A DNA stretch of 64,000 bases from Porites lobata (Eukaryota > Cnidaria > Anthozoa > Scleractinia > Poritidae). The notes under the pieces are model-generated. The model had not been told where the DNA came from, made no database searches, and saw nothing but the letters and a program-made list of their open reading frames with translations. Below, in pieces: positions 33,266 to 43,410 of this stretch. Made by a program: the position numbers and the translations under genes. The DNA is taken from positions 6,782,001 to 6,846,000 of the forward strand of contig CALNXK010000006.1 of the NCBI GenBank assembly GCA_942486035.1. Reading direction: 5' to 3'. Each line of letters begins with the position of its first letter. Within the stretch, counting starts at the first letter, position 1.

Positions 33266-35463
33266 TTGCACTCAAAAATTCATTCTTTTTCTTGTCTCAC
33301 TCGGACCTTGTATCTTCTTAGCTATTCCCCCTTGGAGATTTTGTCAACAAAAATCTTTGGAAGTTTAGTTTTCTCTATTCACGTTTGACAAAAAAAAAAA
33401 CAGAAAAAATACCGAAAACGTACTCAAAACGACGAGAGAACGAGGGGATTGTCTCTTGCCAAAACGTTGTTTAATTGTTGATACCTCGGATGGCTTAAGT
33501 TTAGCCTGCACCACAGACGAGTCAAGCTACTGACTTTCTTTCACAGTGTAAAATACATGCAATATTGACCAAGCGCAAGATCGTGATGGCTGGATGTTGG
33601 CTAGATCTTTATTATCATTGTTTTTGCGTCTTTTGCGCTGAGTCGAGGTCGGGGTCACTAAAACCACACTGAAAACTGGAAGGAGTCCAATATTTGATAA
33701 TTTAGGCAATTTGACCGAACAAGCTCGGACAACAAAAGACCTATGAAGGTCTCAATGGGATAACCGTCAGCCGTCAAACGGCCTAAAATTTAACCGTCAA
33801 CCGTCAAGAATGCAGATTGATGTTAGCCGTCAAAAAGTTTTAAGGTACAGTAAATTTCACTATTTCAGCTGATCTTCCCGGACTTTGGGCTCCTGAAGAA
33901 TCTCTATTAAAACTGGAAAAATCAGTTTCCATGTTCTCAAAAACATACTCTCTAGACGTAACAAGACCTTACAACTTTCTTAAATCTGAAGATATTTGGA
34001 AAGGCCAAGACAACATCCAAGACACAAAAGTTAATTTTGATTTATATAGAAATCAATATTTACTTTAACTCTTAGACTTACTTTCTACTTAATAACCGTC
34101 AACCGTCAAAATTGGAAACAAAATTAACCGTAACCGTCAACAGTCATAGCTACCACCCCATTGACGGAGACTCTTTAATGGCCAAGATAACTTGTATCTT
34201 GCAAAAACCAACGTGGGAAATGACGAGTTGGCAAGACAGGCAGGCGCATTAATTAATCTTGCCCTCTCGGGTGATAGTCTCTCGGCGTTCGCAGCTCGGT
34301 CAATCCTGGACTCTATCATGAGCTGTGACGTCGTCGCCGAGAGGGGACACGCCCGCACTTTCCCAGACTTCGCGCGGACAAACGGTCTCGCAGGAGCAGC
34401 AATAAGCTCTTTCCCCCCTCCCCAGGCCATTTCCTTCCCCTGAAAGAAACTAAATTAGGGAGAGCTGAAAAACGGTGCACTTTTGTGACTCCCATTTTGT
34501 CCCATTATGCCTCTTGTTAGGACCCATTTAGCCTCTCGTTCAAACATTTTTTCGTTGGCGTTTAATTTTTCTTTTCGAAGCCTTAAATAAATGCTGAAGA
34601 ACTTCTGCTTCTAGTAGTGCTCCTATATTTGAAGTTTAAAATTATGCTAACAATTATGCTTGTTTTTGTAACACTCATTTTTGCAAAAAAAATGCAGAAA
34701 TTATACTTCTACTTCTAGCCGAATTTTTGAAAACCTACCTGAAAATGCACCAGAATATTCGCACAGAAAGCTGGCCATAGCCAGCTTTCTGGTCACTGCG
34801 CTGAGAGAAAACATAGGGGGCTTGCTGTCCTGCTTGGTCTCATTGTCAAGTTCAGTCCCTGAGCTAACTCGCCATGGGTTGGAAAGGGGCCTCTACGTCA
34901 ATCCCTAGGGGGGGGAGGCTGCTTCAAAAGCGTTGTACCTTCCGTTAGTCCTGGTCTGGGAGAGTCAGTGCACTGGTCACGTCTGCCTTTAGTTTGTCAT
35001 GTGAAATTCTTGTGACGTTTGAGGCCCATTGGCCAATGAAAGCATTCCCCTCAAGCACGTGCTAGGCTGGGGGGGTGGAGGAAGTCAGGGGGGGGGTGAC
35101 TTAACCTTGAATTCTCTGCTTAGAACTTGCTGAAGTCTCAAGCGTCCTCCGTCATTCAGGGCCTTTAAGCAGCTAGAGTGTATGGACAAGTCCAGAGTGC
35201 CTTTTTGATGCACTTGAATGTTTCTTTTGCTAATCAGGAACCAAGAAGAGAGTCACCTTAAGAGAACCATGGGTAAGAGCTGAGTTTCTTGGCGATATTT
35301 ACTTTAGTTGAGTCAGTTTAAGGTGTGTGGGCTCCTGGTGTCCGATGTTACGGTTTTCATAAATCCGGCTAGACTTTTAATCTCAGTTACACAGCTTGTG
35401 GCAATGTGTTCAGATATGACGTCATAAATTTATCGATACCGTCAGAGGAGTCTGGAAACGAGA
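33266..35463. other. Intergenic region between the TRIM array and the ankyrin/SOCS gene
   Basis: No gene seen. A cluster of CCGTCA motifs lies at 33751-34163. A perfect 12-bp stem with a 4-base loop is at 34764-34791 (CAGAAAGCTGGC, CATA, then its complement). G-runs occur at about 34907 and 35070-35096. AGCCTGCACCACAGA at 33504-33518 is also found at 47170-47184 and may be an element end. Confidence 0.5.
33751..34163. repeat. Element with clustered CCGTCA motifs near both ends
   Basis: Five CCGTCA copies lie at 33763-33832 and three more, plus variants, at 34095-34146, separated by about 260 bases without the motif. The outer ends read TCAATGGG (left) and CCCCATTGA (right), inverted relative to each other. 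This fits a small transposon with subterminal repeats; no target duplication was confirmed. Confidence 0.5.
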
Positions 35464-35526
35464 ATGAACAAAACAAACAGCAACAAACATGGCGGCGATG
35501 AGAAGACGGCGGCTGATAATTTGAAG
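35464..35526 (+). CDS. Possible first coding exon of the ankyrin/SOCS gene
   Basis: ATG at 35464, 21 codons (MNKTNSNKHGGDEK...), then a strong donor (AAG|GTAAGT). It joins in frame only if the acceptor is CAG|AGA at 37789/37790. With the better-looking acceptor TTGCAG at 37752 it would be out of frame, and translation would have to start at the ATG at 37781 instead. So this is either a real exon with a weak acceptor or 5' UTR. Confidence 0.4.
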
Positions 35527-36242
35527 GTAAGTTTCTTTTTACTTTGATTTCTGATTTGTATTTAAATCATTTGGTTTTGTGGATAGTCAATCACGACACA
35601 AATTCTATGAAAATCATTTCCAAACGCTTCATTAGTCTCTGATTTTGTGACAGGCATTCATTTATCCTTGTGACGTACAGCTGATGATTTTGTTATTTTC
35701 AACCTGCGTTTAATAATTCGTGATTATCGTTTTGTTTTCGACACTTTGGAAGAAAGAAAAAGCGTTTGATTTGACTATAGTTTAAAGTGGCCATCGCTTT
35801 GGACCATCGATCCAATTAAGGTCGACCATAATCTGCTTTTGTATTATTTGTCGGCGGTGAATGCTGTTCATAATTTGCAGGCTGTAAACAAGAAATAAGC
35901 CGATGTTTGTAAATAATGGATCAATACTTCGATCTCTTTCTGGGTCTTTTTTAAGTGTATAAGGACTTAACCTTTAAGCTCGTGACGTTACCTTGGTGAT
36001 CACCAAATGTTACAGCTCTCGTTCAGCGAATATTGTTTAATATCAGATAATGTTGAATGCTAAAAAAAGGCCATTCAACGATTTGAATATTGTTGAACGA
36101 GAATATAGATGATTTCTAGCCTATTCAACAACAGTTTTCAACAACGGCTGATCCTTTTAAAGTGTTAAGTTTTTTTTTTCTACTCATTTCACAAATTGCA
36201 ACCATGCTTTTTGTAGAGCCATAAATGTAGCGTCAGACAATA

Positions 36243-36450
36243 TCGCCATTTATAGGAGGAAAAATTAGACGCACCTTAAATAAGACGCGAACTTTCCGTA
36301 TAAACAGCACATTTCGTCTAAAATAAGACGCGGCTTAGCTAAGACGTGTCTTATTAGCTGAGACATGCTCATATAAATGGTACAGTTCGCGTCTTATTTA
36401 AGACGCGTCTTATGTAAGACGCGTCTTATTTTTCCTTGTATAAATGGCCC
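36243..36450. mobile_element. Palindromic MITE with TA target site
   Basis: 208 bp flanked by TA (36241-36242, 36451-36452). The inverted ends contain GCCATTTATA and an A-rich stretch, and the interior repeats AAGACGCGTCTTA and its variants on both strands. A TA target site suggests a Tc1/mariner-type or PIF-like origin. Confidence 0.7.
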
Positions 36451-36872
36451 TAATGATGAACCATTGGTCATTAAATTTTCTTTTCATTTTTTATACCTTG
36501 TGTTTGTGAACCCTTGCTTCTTAGATTAAAATACTTGATAATTCAAAATAAATGTAATATAATCTCATTAACATTTCCCATCATTTTGCTTTCTTAAAAT
36601 GATATAGGAAGTCCTTATTAGACACATTAAACCGAGGCTTTTTTGGAGGAGAATTATCTTTGCAGGCTAAATTTCTTTTTAAGAAGCTGAAAACTTTTGG
36701 GTTCCCATAAAATAACAAAAATGAAGCAATATGGCAAGATTTTGACTTTGGGTGGGTGGGTAAGTGGGTGGGTGGGGGGAAGGGCTTGGTACTTCTGGAA
36801 ATTCTTGGTAGCGATTTGCCATCTGGTTCTCCAAATCCTGACCCTATTTCAGGCCAAAAAAATGTCATTTTC

Positions 36873-37338
36873 CAGTGTTCTCACCAGGCCGCGGCCTTGC
36901 GGGATTCCCGCAAGAAAAACTGAAATGGCGCATTAAAACCAAGAAGATGCGCCCGTTAGGGCGCAGGGGGCAAGCTACGAGTCAAACGGACTTAAGTAGT
37001 TTTAATGGTCAACCTAACACTAAAGCATTCTGTTTGTTTGAATAAATAAAAAACATGATATCAAATGAGTCAAAGTCTGTAATTTTGTTGCCTTTACTTT
37101 CATTGGTCCCACGCAAGTCCCACTACATCGTAAACTCCTCCTCTGAATCGTAAACACCTCTTCCGCCATATTGGATCAGGTAGGTACTTCATGTAACAGA
37201 CAATTTGGAGTGCGGGCTCAGGTTCTGCGTACCGCATGTTTTTTGTAACTTTGTCCCCCTAATGTTCTTACAGGGCCCCTATTTCTCAGAAGAGGGGGCC
37301 CCGGGACTCCCCAAGGCATAATCCTGGTGAGAACACTG
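36873..37338. mobile_element. MITE with perfect 16-bp terminal inverted repeats
   Basis: It begins CAGTGTTCTCACCAGG and ends CCTGGTGAGAACACTG. The direct repeat ATTTTC flanks it (36867-36872 and 37339-37344). The flanking sequence reads through if the element is removed. The CAGTG ends are hAT-like, but only 6 bases of duplication are exact. Confidence 0.8.
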
Positions 37339-37780
37339 ATTTTCCACACCTATTTTCAGACCCGGCCTGTAAAATCCATACCCATTTTCATACCTGGCTT
37401 CTACTGAGATTAGAACACCAACAAAAAGATTTCTTAAAATTCATTTTGAATTCACATAAATTATCACTCTTTCCTTATTATTCATTTGGAATTGAAACAA
37501 CAAATACTTTCATACACTCCTGTAATTCCCGCAAAAACCATACTATTTGATTCCAGATCAAAATGGGCCAAGTCTCTACCTGTTTTCAGCCCGAAAGGGC
37601 CCAAAAGCCATAACCTTTGCAGTGGAACATACAAATATGACTTACATAAGGGAGCACCCTCCCCCCCCCTTGATCACTTTAGTAATGGATAATAACGATC
37701 ATCTGTTATCTAGTAAATTAATTTTCCAGTATATACTATGCATACATTGCAGCGGACACAGACTAGCTTCATCATCTGTC

Positions 37781-40700
37781 ATGGGTCAGAGATACACACT
37801 GTTCTTCACAGCTCGTGAAGGGCGTGAAGATGACCTGCGATGGGCCCTGTTTGACAGAAAAATCTCTCCTGATCTGCGTGAACCAGATACCAAGCAGACA
37901 GCTTTGCATCTGGCTGCTGCAAAGGGACGTCTGGGCTGTGTTAAACTGTTGATTGAGGCTGGTAAGTACTTAGCATAGTTATACTGAATGTATTTCCTCT
38001 CTGAACCCCAACTAAAATTCATCTTGAATGGGAAGATCTAAAAGAGTGGTTGTCCAGTATGCAACCTTCCTTGAAGAGCCAGAGGCAAATTCATGTAGTG
38101 GGAACAAGGAGAAATCTGATCAGGCAAATTGTTGACAAAGAAAAGTATACCTAGTAATTTTTTTTTGTCCACTTTCTGCCCCTGGGCCAACAAGAATAGG
38201 CAACCAACAAAATTTGTGGTGTAAAACAGCAAGTTGATTTTAAATAAGCCTGCAATCATTTAATACATGGGATTTATAAAATTAAGGTGTTGTGAAAAAT
38301 TTACTTCTTTCCAAAAAAGGAGTAAAATCTCTTTGGTAGGTCAGTTAAAAAGGAGACAGCAGATATATGTTTGGTGATGCAATTTTACCCTTGGTTTAAA
38401 ATATATTTTCTCTGGTTTTTGGGTTTGGTAATGGGCAATAATGGCTATGAAACAAAAGAAAAAAAAGATAAAATTAAACTACAACATAATATAAGGCTAC
38501 TGCATTTCTTCACCTATAAGCCGAGCGGTATGTAGTTCACAGTTACTGCTTGGGTATGGTGCCAGAGTACCATACTCACTGGTCGCTAGTGGGAACCCAT
38601 CCTTTTTTCAAGAACCCACCACAGAATTCGGGTATGGTGATGGTGATCAATTAATGTCAGGACATTGTCTTTGGCAGTAAAGTAGATTCCGACTACCTGT
38701 GGGCACATGATTTCTGTTAGCACTGAGGCAACCCTTTGCTTTGCATAACCAACGACCTCCTGCTACAGTAAAATTTCATATTGGCACCTTACAGGGGTGT
38801 GAACTCAATACCATCTTGTCCCTGTACCTGAGCACTAGGGCAGCAAGTGAGAACAGCCCCTATATATTCCCTGCTAAAAGAAGTATGGTTTACACTGGTT
38901 TAATGCTGTATTAATTGTATAATTTCACAGGAGCAAAACCCAATGTACAGGAAAAGGATGGTCTGACCCCTCTTCATCTTGCTGTTTACCATGGCCATGC
39001 TAGCTGCGTCAAATGTCTCATTGAACATGGAGCAGATGTAAACAGCACATCAAGGTGGTTAATATAACCTTTATGACCTGGAGAAAAAAAGTGTGGTACT
39101 ACATGTATGTGTGTCTGCCTGGGACTGGGAAAATTTAATTTACCTGACACATATTGATTTTTGTCAAAATAATAGTTAAATAATTTAACTATTTTAACTA
39201 TCTATAGCTGTTTGACTTTTAGAGAAATAATAGTTATTTCTCTAAAAGTCAGACAGCTATAAAGGGGTGCCTAAAGCCAAACTTTTTCAGGGAATGGTAA
39301 GAGTAAACTCTGTTAAACAAATTAAGATGGATCAGTTTTTGGTTAAGTGAACATCTAGGTTTAAACACGAATACTTTTCACAAAGAGGGTGTTAATATTT
39401 CCTTGAATAATAATATTATTTATGCTGCAGAGAGTGTTCTGTACAGTCATTGTTTGTTAGACTCTGCTTGGTTTTCAGCTCTCAATGTGCTGTTATACTA
39501 AGGGCTCTACCTTTTTTCAAAATTGCCACAAGTCTTTACACATACCACTTACGAGTAGGTTCACTTGAGTCTTAACTTACAAGGCTGTACTCTGAGAAAA
39601 ATTGAAGGGAGCCCAGTGCTCTGAACTTGTGAAATCCAGGGTGCCCAGCATGTGATTTGGATGAAAAAAGTAAGATTTTCTAGTTGTCCAAGAGCAAAAG
39701 TTAGGTGCCACAGGCCACCGGGTGCTGCTTGAGTACAGCTCTGACTTATGAACTTAAAAGTTGATACGTATACTTGACATTCAAGTTTATTGCATTTCAA
39801 AAATAAATTGTTATGTTTCTGAGTTAAAATCAGTTAACGCATAAATCAGGGGTGTTTTGTTAGGTTAAACTGTTGCCATGGTGACTTGAAAGCAAATGAA
39901 AATTACCACAACTGTTTCTTTAACACTACATTTTGGTATCATCTTTTTCCCTTCCATTGTGCTGCATAAGCTCACTGACATTACGTCATTCAGGGCCGAT
40001 TCAGGGTCAGCAATGTTATTTGACTGCTCCCTTCTTTATCAGGTTTGGCAGCACTCCACTTCATCAAGCAGCGTATTTTGGTCACTTTGATTGCGCTGCA
40101 GTGTTACTAGCATCTGGAGCATTAGCTAATGTGGAGGAAGCCTGGGGCCAAACTCCATTGTTTTTAGCATCACAGAGGGCTCACAGGTTTGTTAAAATAA
40201 TAGTATTAATTGATGAGTAAGGTTTTTGTGAGTTCATTGACATTGAATCATAATCTTGCTTGAGTGGATCAGGCCTAGGAGGTATTTTAGGAATTTTTGG
40301 GTGTGGATGTGCTGCTTCACTTAGGTTAGTATGCGACGGGACAGGGTGAGATGGGGTGGGGTGCATTTCAGGGCTGTCATAAAGAGCCGGGGGCCAGGGA
40401 TTATCCCCAACTACTATGAATGTGACCTCTGGCTAATTTTATTGGAAAATAGAAGAAAAATAGAACCAAAAGAAATCCCTAGCTGTTTGATTCCTCGCCT
40501 ACTTGTTGTATATACCCAGCAACTCGAAATCTTAGTGACAACCCTGCATTTACACCCCGTTGTGACTCAGTGGCCAAACTTTGTTATGGTAGGATGTATC
40601 ACAGTATACTTAACAATGATTCCATGAGTGCACATTGGATATGAGATGGTAGATAGCCAATGAGGTGCATAGGGTCGAGTTGGCTATAATCATCTCATAT

Positions 40701-43410
40701 CCAACAAGCGTGCGTGGAATAATAATTATTGTTTTATTAAAAATGCCCACAAAATATTGAGAATTCTTCCCAACTTTATTTGTAAAAACAACCGATTTTC
40801 AGCTTGTTTTTAATTTTGAGCAGACGCATGCAGTTACCATATTTGGAGAGCATGGTGTAATGGCTCATATAACATGATGGCTAAGCCAATCAGAGCCCAA
40901 GAATTGCATCCAATGATTCAGTTTGTAATAAGAGCTGATATATTACATTCCTCTCTGTATTAAGACAGTTCAAGGAGCAAGGACTGGATGGGTGTTGGCC
41001 AAGTTTACTAAGGTTTAGCCTGATTCTTAGATATCCGAGGTTGATTGCCCCCCCCCCCCCCCCCTTTGCTTCTCTCCCTCTCCCAGAAGTGACCTTGAAC
41101 AAACATCTGAGAATCAGGCTCCCTGAGGTTATTAAGCTGAACTGTTGTTCAGACATCTGGCTAGTTGAGACCCCCAAGAGCAGTGCCCGAAGTAGTCTGG
41201 TCTAAGTGTCTGTTAAGTGAGAGTTCATATCTTTGCGCGACCCATATCACAAAGAGAGACTTATTAACTTTCTTCTCTTTTTATATTTCAGTGATGTTGC
41301 CAGGCTTTTGTTGCAATATTGTGCATTTGTAAACCAGACTGACAGAGCTCATTATAAGACAGCTTTGCATGTGGCTTGTGAAGCCCAGAGTGTTGCTTGT
41401 GTGCAGTACCTACTTGATGCAGGAGCAGATCCTAACGTTCAAGCAGAACATGGCCGCACACCACTTCACTTAGGTTAGTATGTGAGTGGATAGGGTGGGA
41501 TGGGGAGCATTTACACCCAGTTCTGACCCATTGGTTAAGCTTTGTCGATCTCAAGGAAAGTTGAATGATGATGGTGATGATAAGGTGATGATCAGATAAA
41601 GAGCCTACATAAGATGAAAATGAAGAAATGGATCATCGCAGTGAACGCAATTATGCAATTGCGTAAAGAAGCCTGAAAAAAAAAATTCAGGACTTCAACA
41701 GGGTTTAAACCCGTGACCTTGCAATACCGGTGTGATGCTCTACCAAAAGAGCTATGAAGTCACTGATGTTGGGAGCAGGTCAATTGTGGGTTCATATGTT
41801 CCCGCCTACATAACAGTTGCTATTTTCTGCATTGAGAAACAGCAGACATACCATTTTCGAGTCTAGTGTGAGAGGCTAGGTTTTTTAACCTGTATTCTTC
41901 ATAATTTTCACCTTTTACAGTTTCACGGAGAATTTTAATCAATTTTCTGATTGCTTAAATGTAACAGACATAAAGCAGCGCAGTTCAACCATGAGCAAAA
42001 TTGAATACCAAAATAAGTAGTTTACTATGATGTCATGTCATTGGACAAATTAGCGGTTTTTGTTTTGTTTCGGTACATTACAAGAGGGCTGAATTGGTCT
42101 AATGTGTATAGCTACCCCTATACAGAGAAAAAAAGAAACAGATTAGGCTCTAAGGGGGATCATTTCATCTCTCTGCCATTTTGTCTTTTTGTTGAACAGA
42201 AGACGAAGCCCATTTTCAGACTGGCTTTGCCACAGGCAGCCCAATAATTATTATTATGTGCTTAACAGAAAGCAGCGGTTGTAATTCATTTTTTGTTGCT
42301 CTTTATTAAAGTTCTCAGGGGAGAAGAGTCAGGGCCTTTAACACAACTTCTCCTTGAGTATGGAGCACGATGTGACATCATGGATGACAATGGTAACTCG
42401 GCAGAGACTGTTGTTCAGTCCTTAATGACGAGATATGGAAACACTTCAAATGTGGAGCTGTGTAGGTCTTATCAACAGCTGTTAGAGCTGCTCTGGGAAA
42501 GTCAAGGTAAGATTTCACTGAAAGAAAGACCTCTTTTTGTGATAATTGATTTAGATATAATTATATGGCCAATTCTTTTTGTGTTTATGAGTTTAGGCCA
42601 ATATCTAGCTATCTTGACTAAAAAAAGCTTGGTGAATAAAGGATTTATTAACCCATTAAGTCCCAATAGTGACCAACATTAATTTTCTCCTAACAATATC
42701 CATACATAATTTGTCAAGAGATTGGGTTATGAGAATCAATATAATGATCACGTAAGAGAAAATGCTTTGATCTTTTATCAAATTCTCTCAACTAATTCTT
42801 TAAGGAAATGTATAGAGATCAGTTTGGAGAATTTGTATGTGGATATTGGGACTTAAAGGGTTAATGGCCAAACAGAGAGATGAGTCAATCTGCTCGGGTA
42901 GCCAATCAGAACACAGGATTCACTTCTCTTACCTGCTCACGGATTCAGCTGTATGACAATGCAGAATACTGTTGCTCTATATTTAGTTCTTTGGGGTTCC
43001 CTAAGCTAATAAAAATGACTGGCATGAATTTAAAAGAGTTAGCAAATGACTTTCTTGTTTCTTTCTTTCTTTCTTTCTTTCTTCACTCAGCACTCATTGT
43101 GCAAATCCCATTTTTCCAGCTCTTCCTGTGATCTTGGTTTGTTATATGTTCCTGCTATTATATTAAATTCCCTCAAAGTACCCACATGTATTTTGTAAAA
43201 TTTCGTTTTGTTGTCATATTTTTTTAACATAAATAATTTCTATTTCATTATTTTGCAGTGAGGCCTAAAAGCTTGAAACGCCTCTGTCGTCTTGCAATCC
43301 GCAAGATGCTCTCACCATGCTCTCTGGAGTTTGTAAATTCTCTAAGCATTCCTTTTTGCCTCAAAATGTATATTCTTCACATAGTGGAAACAGGACGGTG
43401 GCAAAAATGA
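37781..43410 (+). CDS. Ankyrin-repeat and SOCS-box protein (ASB family)
   Basis: Exons 37781-37961, 38931-39054, 40043-40186, 41292-41473, 42312-42506 and 43259-43410 give 325 residues. Every junction is GT-AG and phases agree (1, 2, 2, 1, 1). Six ankyrin repeats span about 37-67, 70-100, 103-132, 136-165, 171-200 and 203-234, with TPLH or TALH at most repeat starts. A C-terminal SOCS box (about 276-318) has the BC-box pattern SLKRLCRLAI, which binds Elongin B/C. The Cullin box reads LSIP rather than the usual LPxP. ASB proteins are substrate adaptors of Cullin-5 ubiquitin ligases; the repeats choose the target. The exact orthologue is not clear. An alternative start uses 35464-35526 joined to 37790, giving 343 residues. 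Introns hold several MITEs and a SINE. Confidence 0.88.
40371..40546. mobile_element. Small DNA transposon in intron of the ASB gene
   Basis: 176 bp with ends CAGGGCTGTCA and TGACAACCCTG, flanked by CATTT on both sides (40366-40370, 40547-40551). Removing it restores a sequence similar to 41465-41560. Confidence 0.65.
40634..40745. mobile_element. Hairpin element
   Basis: TGGATATGAGATG and AGCCAA pair with TTGGCTATAATCATCTCATA and TCCA (to 40703). This is followed by AATAATTATTGTTTTATTAAAA. A similar hairpin plus GAATTATTGTTTTAGTAAAA occurs at 3590-3682 in the flank of TRIM copy 1. Confidence 0.6.
41629..41800 (-). mobile_element. tRNA-derived SINE in ASB intron
   Basis: Read on the minus strand: CATAGCTCTTTTGGTAGAGC (A box), then GGTCACGGGTTTAAACCC (B box), an A/T-rich joint and the tail CAGGCTTCTTTACGCAATTG. 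The box order and spacing match a tRNA head. The tail is one I know from cnidarian SINEs. The 5' extension (about 41765-41800) includes ACCTGCTCCCAAC. Confidence 0.85.
42648..42864. mobile_element. TTAA-flanked MITE, copy 1
   Basis: It starts TTAACCCATTAAGTCCC and ends GGGACTTAAAGGGTTAA, so the ends are inverted repeats within TTAA. Diverged relatives are at 47990-48205 and 51170-51345. TTAA targets are typical of piggyBac and Kolobok. It lies in the last intron of the ASB gene. Confidence 0.75.

Larger units (their letters stand above)
35527..37752 (+). other. Intron or upstream region of the ankyrin/SOCS gene
   Basis: No coding exon recognised. It holds two clear transposon insertions (36243-36450 and 36873-37338, listed separately) and G-rich simple sequence at 36750-36781. 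Confidence 0.5.

Noticed and set aside
41690..41765. Functional tRNA gene on the minus strand
   Set aside because: A and B boxes are present but the acceptor stem does not pair and a SINE tail follows directly.
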